A stretch of DNA of 64,000 nt from Vibrio neptunius. GTDB lineage: Bacteria; Pseudomonadota; Gammaproteobacteria; Enterobacterales; Vibrionaceae. Of the stretch, positions 31,387 to 39,546 are shown one piece after another. The stretch lies in assembly GCA_019339365.1 (NCBI GenBank), contig CP079859.1:2604001-2668000 (forward strand), written 5' to 3'. The notes beneath the pieces were generated by a model that was not told the origin of the DNA, did not search any database, and worked only from the letters and a program-made list of their open reading frames with translations. The position numbers and the translations under genes are program-made. How positions within the stretch are numbered: the first letter of the stretch is position 1; the number at the start of each line of letters is the position of its first letter.

Positions 31387-31601
31387 TACATAAAACTGTC
31401 ACCGATTGTATCACAGTCGCTATGGCAAATGTCTCAATGCAAAATGCAAATTTTTCTTGAGAAAAAGCCCTTGCTAAAATACAAGTGCACTCAAACCATC
31501 AACACACGAGTATTAACCCCAACAATGGGGCCAATACCGTGTATTTTATGAACTTTGGAGTAGAAGAAAATGATCAGTTTGCAACAAACTGGCGACTTTA
31601 C

Positions 31602-32926
31602 TCAAAAAGCAAACTGCACATAGAGGCTGTTGTAGTTACTGCCCCCTTTAATGCGTCCGTATTGAGAAGCTTGCTCGAAGATCGCGCTGCGGTGATGCAG
31701 TGAGTACCCAATCCAAATATTGCCCAAGTCACGGTTATTTATTAAGTCACCGACATTCACATCAAAAGAGAAATCGAGATAGTTGAGCAAATTGCTCGCA
31801 TTATAGCCTTTCGAGTCCATCTCAGTTTGCTCGATATAGGTGATACTATCAATAAACGACATGCCCTCTGCGAAGCCAAATCGCCACTGAGTTGGCCAGT
31901 CGAAAGTATAGTAAGCCTTTATCGCCGCGACATACTCTGTACTGGCAGACTGCACCTCTGAAGACCAGTGATGAACAATACCAGGTGTAAAATAGATATC
32001 CAACGGCACACCAAATAACTCATCGGTCAATGGGTGTCCATAAAAGAAAGACGTCATCTGGTTATTGTATGGATCTTTCTGTGTGTTGAGGTTGATGATT
32101 TCGCCGATGTTTGACGGTGTCGCCCAGCCGTGCGCTATGCGGAAGTAACGTTTGTTCTTGAGATCAGACTTTGGGGCTTTAGATTGATCGTTGAAGAAAC
32201 CAAAACCAATATAAAATTCACCTTGATAGCGTTCTTCAACCGTCCTCGAATGGTAAGTATTGCTATCCAAACGCGTTACGCTGGTAGCACCGAGCAGATA
32301 GAGATTGGAATAGACGTGATAACGAGCATCGATACCCAGATTCAGGTCCACACCACCACCTATCTTTTCGCCAGTAATGTCTGAGAAGGTGTAATACTGG
32401 CTATTAAAGTCTGCCTCTTTATAACGTAGGCGGAGATGAGGCTTCAGTGCCCAATCTCCGTACTCAAGCTCCCCTGAGATACTCAAGTTACTGTGAAAAC
32501 GAAATTCATCATCAGCCATCAATTCAGCATCGAAATACCAATTCTCATCGAAGAAATAACGTAGCTGACCACCAAAATCGACCGCATCCCCCCATTCGAG
32601 TTTTGCTCTGAAGAAGGGATATCTACGAAACGAAGCCGCATCAACGCACTGAGCTGAATAGCTTCATCCTCTGGCTTATAAAGATAAGCTCCGCCCTGCA
32701 AGCCGTCGACAAATACATGCTCGTTCTGAAAGAACATCATAGGAACAAAGGTACCAACTGTCTGGTCATTGTTACCCGTGTAAAAAGGGATAGAGGCCAT
32801 ACGATACACAGCCGCAATACCCCAATCCTGTTCACTGATACTGGTTTCTTCTTCGGCTAGCGCAGAAAAACTGATATTACTCGCGGCCAACATCATCAGT
32901 GCCAACTGTCTATTTATGTTACTCAT
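31602..32926 (-). pseudogene. MipA/OmpV-like outer-membrane protein with a PagL-like C-terminal half, frameshifted
   Basis: Frame one (from 32926) gives a signal peptide (cut near SALAEE) and a MipA/OmpV-like start (AVYRMASIPFYTGNND, TFVPMMFFQ). A single missing base in the six-C run 32588-32593 shifts it; the second frame continues DAVDFGGQLRYFFDENW to the terminal VQFAF, ending in Phe as barrels do. The repaired protein is 441 residues, nearly twice a plain MipA. The last ~200 residues (YFRIAHGW, TPGIVHHWSS, IGYSLHHRS) look like a second barrel with a PagL-type lipid A deacylase flavour. MipA scaffolds murein enzymes in E. coli; the role here is unknown. The family call is by pattern only. 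Confidence 0.6.
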
Positions 32927-33043
32927 TTTTGTCCAAAACTGACTGAACGACGCAAATTCTCACCAATCGATAAAGTTAATAGTTATCTTTAAGCTCAATT
33001 CACCGTTAATATAAGAGTATATGTTCGCCTAAATCCAGTAATT

Positions 33044-33415
33044 GTGAAAGCATCAGATTTAAAGAAACTACTCGACGCGCTACCTGAAGACCAGAACCCT
33101 AACATTGTCACGGGTGAAGAATGGCTGCCTGAACGGCTGGTCAACACGCACCTCGATGATGAGATGCTGTTCTTGGAGTTTGATAACGCCCCAGAAGAAA
33201 CCCAAGGTGAAGACGAAGGTCGAGGCTTTGTTGAGCACGAAATTGCTATGATTCGTCAACGATTCGAACAAATTCTTGACGAAAGCTCCGATACAAAAAC
33301 CAAAGCAGATGCTATGCTGGCGCTCTTTCTTATGGGCCATGAAATGTCGAGTTCTGAAATTATCGAAATCATGGAAGACCCTGAAGTGCCTAAGGATCCA
33401 ACAGACAACCAATGA
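33044..33415 (+). CDS. Conserved-looking acidic protein of unknown function
   Basis: 123 residues from GTG 33044; no signal peptide or membrane segment. Strongly acidic, with a DNQ C-terminus and a helical middle (residues 60-105). I do not recognise a family. Its stop overlaps the start of the PhoD-like gene by four bases (ATGA), so the two are translated together and it may be a partner or regulator of that phosphatase. The upstream gap holds the divergent promoters of this pair and the outer-membrane gene. Confidence 0.7.
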   Translation: MKASDLKKLLDALPEDQNPNIVTGEEWLPERLVNTHLDDEMLFLEFDNAPEETQGEDEGRGFVEHEIAMIRQRFEQILDESSDTKTKADAMLALFLMGHEMSSSEIIEIMEDPEVPKDPTDNQ

Positions 33416-35319
33416 AACTGACGCCTGAACTCCCCCTCCTACTTGCTGGCCCGATATTAAGAAAATCCACCACCAAAGAGCTTGTCTTCTGGCTGGTCAC
33501 AAGTCGCCCTCTTGAAGGCCAATTTGTCCTTCATCACGAACCGGACCATGGGGTGATATTTCAGGACAACCTCAGCCACTGCCATCAGATTCAGATCGGT
33601 GCTCACTGTTTTGTCACCTTGGCACATTTCAAACATAACTTCCCAGCCGACGTTGCACTCAGTTACGAATTTGAAACTCAGCTAGGCCCGCTTAGCCAGC
33701 TAAGTCCACATTTGCTGTACAAGGATGAAGAGAAGCTCACGTTTAAGATTTCAACCAAAGCAGATTACGTCCTGCATGGCTCCTGTCGCAATCCACATCA
33801 CCCAAGCAAAGACGCACTAGTCAGCATGGACACAAAAATAGCGGCTCAATCACTAGATGACCGACCAGACATGTTGGTTATGAGCGGCGATCAGATCTAT
33901 GCCGATCATGTTGCAGGCCCGATGTTGGACGTTATCCTTCAAACCATCGATATGCTCGGCTTGCCTTCTGAATCGTTCAGTGACGCGCCGATTGAATCCG
34001 CACAAGCCTTGTACGCGCATCCAGACTGCTTTTACGGCCGGGATAAAATACTGCCCCACTATGTGGATGACGGCTCCTTGTTAACCAAGTTATTTCCCAA
34101 ACGGCATGTTCCAATTTTTAGTTCCCGAGAGAGTGAAAACCATCTAATCACCTTCGCTGAGTTTTTCGCCATGTATATTCTGGTGTGGTCACCGACACTT
34201 TGGCCGTGCCTCAATCTGACACGTTTGCTCGACAAAGCATTCACTCACAATGGCAAAACACTGTCGCCTAAATGGCAGCAGCAATGGCGTGAAGAAAAGC
34301 ACATACTGGAAGATTTCATTGAGGGTTTACCTCAGGTTCAGAGGCTGTTTGCTCACGTGCCGACTTACATGATTTTTGATGATCATGATGTCACAGATGA
34401 CTGGAATCTAACGGTCGGATGGGAAAAAGCGGCGTACAATAACCCGTTCTCTAACCGGATTATTGGTAATGGGTTAATCGCTTACTGGTTATGTCAAGGA
34501 TGGGGAAATGAGCCAGATAACTTCAATGATGAGTTTTTATCTGTCGCTCTCAAGTATTTAAAAAGCCCCACAGAACAACACCAAGATGACTTCATTCGTT
34601 ATCTTTACCGTTTTGAAAGGTGGCACTTTACGATTCATACCTCGCCTAAGGTCGTCGTGTTGGACACCCGAACTCGACGGTGGCGCTCAGAATCTCGAAT
34701 GAACAAACCATCTGGTTTGATGGACTGGGAAGCTCTGATTGAGTTTCAACAAGAACTGATGCATCAAGACAAAGTCATTGTGGTGTCCGCCGCACCGATG
34801 TTTGGTGTCAAATTTATCGAAGCGCTGCAAAAAGGCATGACAAATCTCGGTCAACCACTGGTCATAGATGCAGAGAACTGGATGGCCCATCCTGGGAGTG
34901 CCAATACGCTACTGAGTATTTTCACGCACACCAAAACACCGACCAACTTTGTCATTTTGTCAGGTGACGTGCATTATTCGTTTGCTTATGACATTAAATT
35001 GCGTTTCCGACGCTCCAGCCCCAACATCTATCAGATTACATCGAGCGGGTTCAAGAACCAGTTTCCTGAGCCACTTTTGGCAATATGTGATCATATGGAT
35101 AGATTGCTTTACTCACCTCGCTCAATACTTAACTTTCTGACCAAACGAAAGCGCCTGAAAATCAAAAAGCGTGATCCCAACACGCAAGGAGTACGCCGTT
35201 TGGTCAACACCAGTGCGATTGGCGAGCTGAAACTTGACAACTATGGAAAGCCTTTACGCATATCTATATTGACGGGTGACGGTAGAGAAATTGATTTCCC
35301 ACCCATAAAGGAAAAGTAA
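33412..35319 (+). CDS. PhoD-like metallophosphatase
   Basis: 635 residues of the calcineurin-like/PhoD superfamily. Metal-binding motifs in order: GSCRNPHH (near 124), MSGDQIYADH (near 160), FDDHDVTDDWN (near 322) and LSGDVHYSFAYD (near 515). PhoD enzymes are phosphomonoesterases or phosphodiesterases using Fe and Ca. There is no Tat or Sec signal peptide, unlike secreted PhoD, so this enzyme is probably cytoplasmic. It is co-translated with the small acidic protein before it. Substrate unknown; uncharacterised PhoD-like proteins of this length exist in many Vibrio. Confidence 0.87.
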   Translation: MKLTPELPLLLAGPILRKSTTKELVFWLVTSRPLEGQFVLHHEPDHGVIFQDNLSHCHQIQIGAHCFVTLAHFKHNFPADVALSYEFETQLGPLSQLSPHLLYKDEEKLTFKISTKADYVLHGSCRNPHHPSKDALVSMDTKIAAQSLDDRPDMLVMSGDQIYADHVAGPMLDVILQTIDMLGLPSESFSDAPIESAQALYAHPDCFYGRDKILPHYVDDGSLLTKLFPKRHVPIFSSRESENHLITFAEFFAMYILVWSPTLWPCLNLTRLLDKAFTHNGKTLSPKWQQQWREEKHILEDFIEGLPQVQRLFAHVPTYMIFDDHDVTDDWNLTVGWEKAAYNNPFSNRIIGNGLIAYWLCQGWGNEPDNFNDEFLSVALKYLKSPTEQHQDDFIRYLYRFERWHFTIHTSPKVVVLDTRTRRWRSESRMNKPSGLMDWEALIEFQQELMHQDKVIVVSAAPMFGVKFIEALQKGMTNLGQPLVIDAENWMAHPGSANTLLSIFTHTKTPTNFVILSGDVHYSFAYDIKLRFRRSSPNIYQITSSGFKNQFPEPLLAICDHMDRLLYSPRSILNFLTKRKRLKIKKRDPNTQGVRRLVNTSAIGELKLDNYGKPLRISILTGDGREIDFPPIKEK

Positions 35320-35397
35320 TCTTTTTGTAAAAACACTTGTACTCGCTTCATAGAATCACTATCTATAGAAATAGGAACAAATTTTGAGGCGCATCAC

Positions 35398-35853
35398 ATG
35401 TTGAATTCAATCACTACTCTGTTTAAGCAACTCATCGATGGTCAGGATTTAGGAAACCACGTGGGCAGCGATCCAAATCTCGCCATCGCTTGTTTGCTTT
35501 GCGAAGTCGCGGGAGCCGACCATCAAATCCATCAAGCAGAGACCGACGCCAAACTGCTGCTTATGACAAAATTGCTGCTTTTAAGCAACGAAGAAGCCGC
35601 AGTGCTACTTGAGCGCGCAGAAGCAAAGAGCAAAGCGTCCGCCTCCCTTTATGAATTCACTTCCCAACTGAGAGAACTTGGTCAAGAAACCCGCTTCGAT
35701 TTGATCAAAGCCATGTGGGAAGTTGCTCATGCCGACGGCGAGATTGACCCATTGGAAGAAGCCGTCATTCGCAAAACAGCAGAACTATTGTATGTCGATC
35801 ATAGTGAATTTATTCGCGCCAAATTGCAGATAGTGGAAGGGAATAGCGAGTAA
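35398..35853 (+). CDS. TerB-like (tellurite-resistance fold) protein
   Basis: 151 residues, all-helical with two acidic metal-binding-like segments: CEVAGADHQIHQAE (near residue 36) and WEVAHADGEIDPLEE (near residue 108). This D-x-x-I-x-x-x-E pattern repeated twice is the TerB/DjlA-N fold. Cytosolic, with no signal. No other ter genes are nearby, so a tellurite role is not supported; family members often act as helical scaffolds. Followed by a gap with a terminator shared with the convergent exonuclease. Confidence 0.85.
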   Translation: MLNSITTLFKQLIDGQDLGNHVGSDPNLAIACLLCEVAGADHQIHQAETDAKLLLMTKLLLLSNEEAAVLLERAEAKSKASASLYEFTSQLRELGQETRFDLIKAMWEVAHADGEIDPLEEAVIRKTAELLYVDHSEFIRAKLQIVEGNSE

Positions 35854-36058
35854 TTTTCTTTTCATAGGGTGAATTTATTTTCTCTCCAGTTCTACCTATG
35901 AAACGAAAACGGATACGTTGACTGTCACCTTTAGTTTTATCAGCCGAACCTAATAAGCTTTACTCCATAGTATCTAGGACATTGCAGCTCCAACATTATA
36001 CCGAGCTTAGTCATAAAACTTCGATAATGTACGCTGCTATCAGAAAGGCGCTAAAGTC

Positions 36059-36085
36059 AAAAAAGAGAGCCTAAGCTCTCTTTTT
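36059..36085. terminator. Bidirectional terminator
   Basis: AAAAGAGAGC / GCTCTCTTTT stem with loop CTAA, A-run and T-run on opposite sides. It serves the minus-strand exonuclease (ends 36100) and possibly the TerB-like gene. The remaining part of the 35854-36099 gap shows no gene. Confidence 0.85.
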
Positions 36086-36099
36086 GCATCCTTATGTAT

Positions 36100-36630
36100 T
36101 CAAAGCATCGTCAAGGCTAATTTGGCGAGGTTATACGCGTCAACGTACCCAGAATGCTGCCGCCCTTCCCACTCAATATTTTGCGCTTCCTGAGCGGCTT
36201 TGTGGCCAATGCGTTTATCTTTGAGGCGATGTTGGACGCGATACAGAGTGGCTAAGTTGATGAATTCTTTAAACGGCATCTCAATGCCTTTGTCTTGGCA
36301 CTCTTGCGCCAAAATAAGATCATCCCGACCCCATGATGCATAAATCTTATTCGCACCACCAAAGTTCTTGATCATCGACTTCAATACATCTTCAAGCGGG
36401 CGGCCCTGCTTTTCAATTTTGCGTGGTGTAATACCAGTGAGCTGCGAACAAAACAGGGAGACTTCATCCTGCTCGGGTTTGACATAGTACTGAGCACGCT
36501 TGACGATCTCGCCTTTCACAAGATCGATTTCTGCCAGCCCGACTTCGATGATTTCACCCGTAGTACCGACACCGTTTTCATTCCAACAGCACATTTCCAG
36601 ATCGAAACAAACTATACGGTTATGGTTCAT
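36100..36630 (-). CDS. DEDDh 3'-5' exonuclease (KapD/ERI-1 type)
   Basis: 176 residues. Exo I is FDLEMC (Asp and Glu near residues 9-11), Exo II falls in YASWGRDD, and Exo III is HSGYVDAYNLA with the His-x4-Asp spacing of DEDDh nucleases. Length and the CWNENG insert after Exo I resemble sporulation-inhibitor KapD and ERI-1-like RNases rather than the DnaQ proofreading subunit. Likely a cytosolic exonuclease acting on short RNA or DNA; the substrate is unknown. Confidence 0.85.
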   Translation of the reverse strand: MNHNRIVCFDLEMCCWNENGVGTTGEIIEVGLAEIDLVKGEIVKRAQYYVKPEQDEVSLFCSQLTGITPRKIEKQGRPLEDVLKSMIKNFGGANKIYASWGRDDLILAQECQDKGIEMPFKEFINLATLYRVQHRLKDKRIGHKAAQEAQNIEWEGRQHSGYVDAYNLAKLALTML

Positions 36631-36939
36631 TGCTCGCCTATGTTTAGTATTCTAATAAAGCGCCGAATTCTACCTCAGTTGAGGTCAAAACTCGAATGCC
36701 ACCGAATTGATTGAGCAGATCTTCTGCAATCTTATGTCGAACTGCCCAGTCATTTTGGTCAACTTACCTATAGTGTGACTAAAAATGACTAAAAACAAAT
36801 CAATCAGGCCTGTTAGCGCCTCTTTTCTGAAGGTCTGTAGACTTGAATGTGATAATATTTGCCCCAATTTAACCCAATAATTACGACAATAGCAGTAAAA
36901 GTATGACTGCTATTTCTTCCATCAATTAAGAGAAATCTC
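36631..36939. other. Divergent intergenic region before the DUF2760-Hsp70 module
   Basis: 309 bases with no convincing gene; a short minus-strand frame here lacks coding character and a ribosome site. It should hold the promoters of the exonuclease and of the DUF2760 gene. No heat-shock sigma-32 promoter was identified by eye. Confidence 0.4.
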
Positions 36940-37572
36940 ATGACGTTCGATTTACAAATGATCCCTCAAACGTTCGATATGCTGCACGCTGGCCTGACGG
37001 CTTCAAGCGTCCTTTTACTTCTGATTGCGGTTTCGCGCAAATCTAAAGTCGTCGAGAAAGTGGTTGAGAAACCAGTTGAGAAAATCGTCGAAGTTGAAAA
37101 GCCTGTCGAGAAGATCGTTGAAGTAGAGAAAGTGGTCGAAGTTGAAAAAGTGATTGAGAAAGTCGTGGAAGTGGAATCAAAGCTTGCTACAGCTTCTACC
37201 GACTCTGCCATGCAGCTACTATCAATCATGCAGCAAGAAGCTCGCCTGATTGACTTCCTGAAAGAAGACCTGACATCCTTCTCAGACGAAGATGTCGGCG
37301 CTGCGGCGCGTGTAATTCATACCGGCGGTCAGAAGGTACTGAACGACTACGTGAGCCTTGAGCACATCCGTGATGAGGATGAAGAAACACGCGTTACTAT
37401 TGAAGAAGGCTTTAACCCGCAAGAGGTTCGCTTAACGGGTAACGTGACAGGCAGTGCGCCATTTAATGGCACCTTGGTCCATAAAGGCTGGAAAGCGAGC
37501 GAGATGAACCTTCCAAAACTGGCTGAAAACTATGATGCTTCTGTCATTGCGCCTGCTGAGGTTGAGCTGTAA
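36940..37572 (+). CDS. DUF2760-domain protein with a VEK repeat
   Basis: 210 residues. A single membrane helix (about 15-31, LTASSVLLLLIAV) is followed by a long charged linker (about 35-82) built from repeats of V-E-K-[VPI]-V-E, predicted helical and probably extended. The C-terminal globular domain (about 85-210) matches DUF2760 (LLSIMQQEARLIDFLKEDL, HTGGQKVLNDY, GFNPQEVRLTGNV). Start ATG 36940 has AGAG upstream. The stop overlaps the next ATG (TAATG), so it is coupled to an Hsp70. It probably anchors the chaperones at the membrane through the linker; this is inference. Confidence 0.82.
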   Translation: MTFDLQMIPQTFDMLHAGLTASSVLLLLIAVSRKSKVVEKVVEKPVEKIVEVEKPVEKIVEVEKVVEVEKVIEKVVEVESKLATASTDSAMQLLSIMQQEARLIDFLKEDLTSFSDEDVGAAARVIHTGGQKVLNDYVSLEHIRDEDEETRVTIEEGFNPQEVRLTGNVTGSAPFNGTLVHKGWKASEMNLPKLAENYDASVIAPAEVEL

Positions 37573-39491
37573 TGGAAAACCTGAACACCATTCAGGCTGA
37601 AACGCCAAAGTTTAGCGTTGGTATCGACTTAGGTACCACTCACTGCGTACTGTCCTATGTGGATACATCGAGCGAAGACGCGCGTGTTGAAGTCATGTCG
37701 ATTTCTCAGCTGACCGCACCGGGCACCGTAGAAACTCGCAACCAGCTAGGCTCGTTCCTGTATCAACCACACGAGCACGAGATGAACCCTTCAGCTCGTG
37801 TATTGCCTTGGTCATCTGAGCCTAAAGCCCTAGTGGGTGCAATCGCTCGTAACCTTGGTTCAAAAACGCCGATTCGCCTTGTAGCAAGTGCAAAATCTTG
37901 GCTTTGTCACGCTGGTGTCAACCGACGTGAAGCGTTCCTTCCTGCTGGCAGTCCGGAAGAAGTAGAGAAAGTCTCTCCGCTTCGTGCAACGGAGCTGTAC
38001 CTTGAGCACCTCAAAGAGGCATGGAACCACACTCACCCTAGCGACCCGCTTTCAGAACAAGACGTGACAATTACCGTACCGGCATCTTTTGATCCTGCGG
38101 CTCGTGATTTAACCGCTGAAGCGGCACGCAATGTTGGCTTAACTCACCTAACATTGTTAGAAGAACCTCAGGCAGCTCTATACAACTGGATCGACAATAG
38201 CGATGACAAATGGCGTGATGAAGTCGAAGTTGGCGACATCGTGCTGGTTGTCGATATCGGTGGTGGTACCACGGACCTTTCTCTAGTTGAAGTCACCGAA
38301 GACGAAGGCAACTTGACGCTCAACCGTATCGCGGTAGGTGAACACATCCTACTCGGCGGCGACAACATGGACCTTGCCCTTGCATACCGCTTGAAGATGA
38401 AGCTAGCGCAAGAGGGTAAAGAGCTACAACCATGGCAAGTTCAGGCAATGACGCACGCCTGCCGTGACGCTAAAGAAGCACTATTGAACGACAGCGAACT
38501 CCAGTCAGTGCCCATCGTGGTGCCAAGTCGCGGCTCAAAACTGCTCGGCGCAACCTTGAAGACGGAACTGACGCAAGAAGAAGTTCAGCAAACACTGGTG
38601 GACGGTTTCTTCCCGAAAGTTGCCGTTACTGAGCATCCAGTTCAACGCAATCGCGGTGCTCTGACTCAAATGGGCCTTCCGTATGCACAGGATGCAGGGA
38701 TTACACGACACATCGCAGCTTTCCTTGCAAAGCAGGCTAATGCCCAAGGTGGTGAAAGCGCTTCAACCGAGTTCAATCCATTTGCTGGAATGCCTGGCAT
38801 GGGCGGCGCTGAAGCTCCTTCAGCCGACTTTATCAAACCAACGGCCATTTTGTTCAACGGTGGCGTTTTAAAATCAGATCTGCTGGCGAATCGCCTAGAA
38901 GAAACCATCAATGAGTGGTTGATAGACGCCGATGCCGAGATGGCTCAACGTCTGACGGGTGTGGATTTGGATCTGGCGGTGGCAAGTGGCGCTTCTTACT
39001 ATGGCTCTGTACGTCGCGGCCAAGGTGTGCGAATTCGCGGCGGCATTGCATCGAGCTACTATGTCGGCATCGAGAGTGCAATGCCAGCCATTCCGGGAAT
39101 GGCTCCACCAATGGAAGCCCTATGTGTCGCACCATTTGGTATGGAAGAAGGCTCTGCGGTTGAAGTACCAAGTCAGGAATTTGGTCTTATCATCGGCCAA
39201 CCAGTAAACTTCCAGTTCTTTGGTTCGACAGTTCGTCGTGACGACGACGCAGGTACACACCTTGATCACTGGGGCCCTGATGAATTGGAAGAGCTACCAG
39301 AGATTCAAGTTACTCTACCTGTCTCTGAAGGTCGCCGTGAAGGTGAAGTAGTGCCAGTCACCCTAGCCTCTCGCGTGACAGAGCTTGGTACGCTTTACTT
39401 AGAAGCTATTGCCGCAGATAACGGTCAAAAATGGCATGTTGAGTTTGATGTACGCGAAGACGCGAAAAGCGACTCAAACGAAGAAGAATAA
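37572..39491 (+). CDS. Hsp70-family protein (first of a pair)
   Basis: 639 residues. Actin-fold ATPase motifs are intact: phosphate-1 GIDLGTTHCVLSYVD (near residue 18), phosphate-2 VVDIGGGTTDLSLVE (near 229) and the adenosine loop LFNGGVLKSDLL (near 427). The substrate-binding part is short and divergent, lacking a canonical DnaK beta-sandwich and lid, so it is not DnaK itself. An insertion rich in Gly and Met (NPFAGMPGMGGAEAP, near 402) is unusual. No J-protein or GrpE is encoded next to it. It belongs to the coupled DUF2760-Hsp70-Hsp70 module, whose function I do not know. Confidence 0.88.
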   Translation: MENLNTIQAETPKFSVGIDLGTTHCVLSYVDTSSEDARVEVMSISQLTAPGTVETRNQLGSFLYQPHEHEMNPSARVLPWSSEPKALVGAIARNLGSKTPIRLVASAKSWLCHAGVNRREAFLPAGSPEEVEKVSPLRATELYLEHLKEAWNHTHPSDPLSEQDVTITVPASFDPAARDLTAEAARNVGLTHLTLLEEPQAALYNWIDNSDDKWRDEVEVGDIVLVVDIGGGTTDLSLVEVTEDEGNLTLNRIAVGEHILLGGDNMDLALAYRLKMKLAQEGKELQPWQVQAMTHACRDAKEALLNDSELQSVPIVVPSRGSKLLGATLKTELTQEEVQQTLVDGFFPKVAVTEHPVQRNRGALTQMGLPYAQDAGITRHIAAFLAKQANAQGGESASTEFNPFAGMPGMGGAEAPSADFIKPTAILFNGGVLKSDLLANRLEETINEWLIDADAEMAQRLTGVDLDLAVASGASYYGSVRRGQGVRIRGGIASSYYVGIESAMPAIPGMAPPMEALCVAPFGMEEGSAVEVPSQEFGLIIGQPVNFQFFGSTVRRDDDAGTHLDHWGPDELEELPEIQVTLPVSEGRREGEVVPVTLASRVTELGTLYLEAIAADNGQKWHVEFDVREDAKSDSNEEE

Positions 39492-39501
39492 ATAATAATC
39501 A

Positions 39502-39529
39502 AACGGCATCCAATCGGGTGCCGTTTTTA
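39502..39529 (+). terminator. Terminator-like hairpin between the two Hsp70 genes
   Basis: AAACGGCATCC / GGGTGCCGTTT stem (11 pairs, one wobble) with a 4-base loop and a T-run, ten bases after the first hsp70 stop. It would make the downstream hsp70 sub-stoichiometric. Confidence 0.75.
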
Positions 39530-39546
39530 AATACACGAAGGTTTGT

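Noticed and set aside
36966..37229. Minus-strand Ser/Thr/Phe-rich frame of 87 residues
   Set aside because: It is the antisense shadow of the VEK repeat; its low complexity follows from the repeat.
38908..39207. Overlapping frames rich in His, Ser and Arg inside the first hsp70
   Set aside because: They lie in alternative frames of a coding region with intact Hsp70 motifs.
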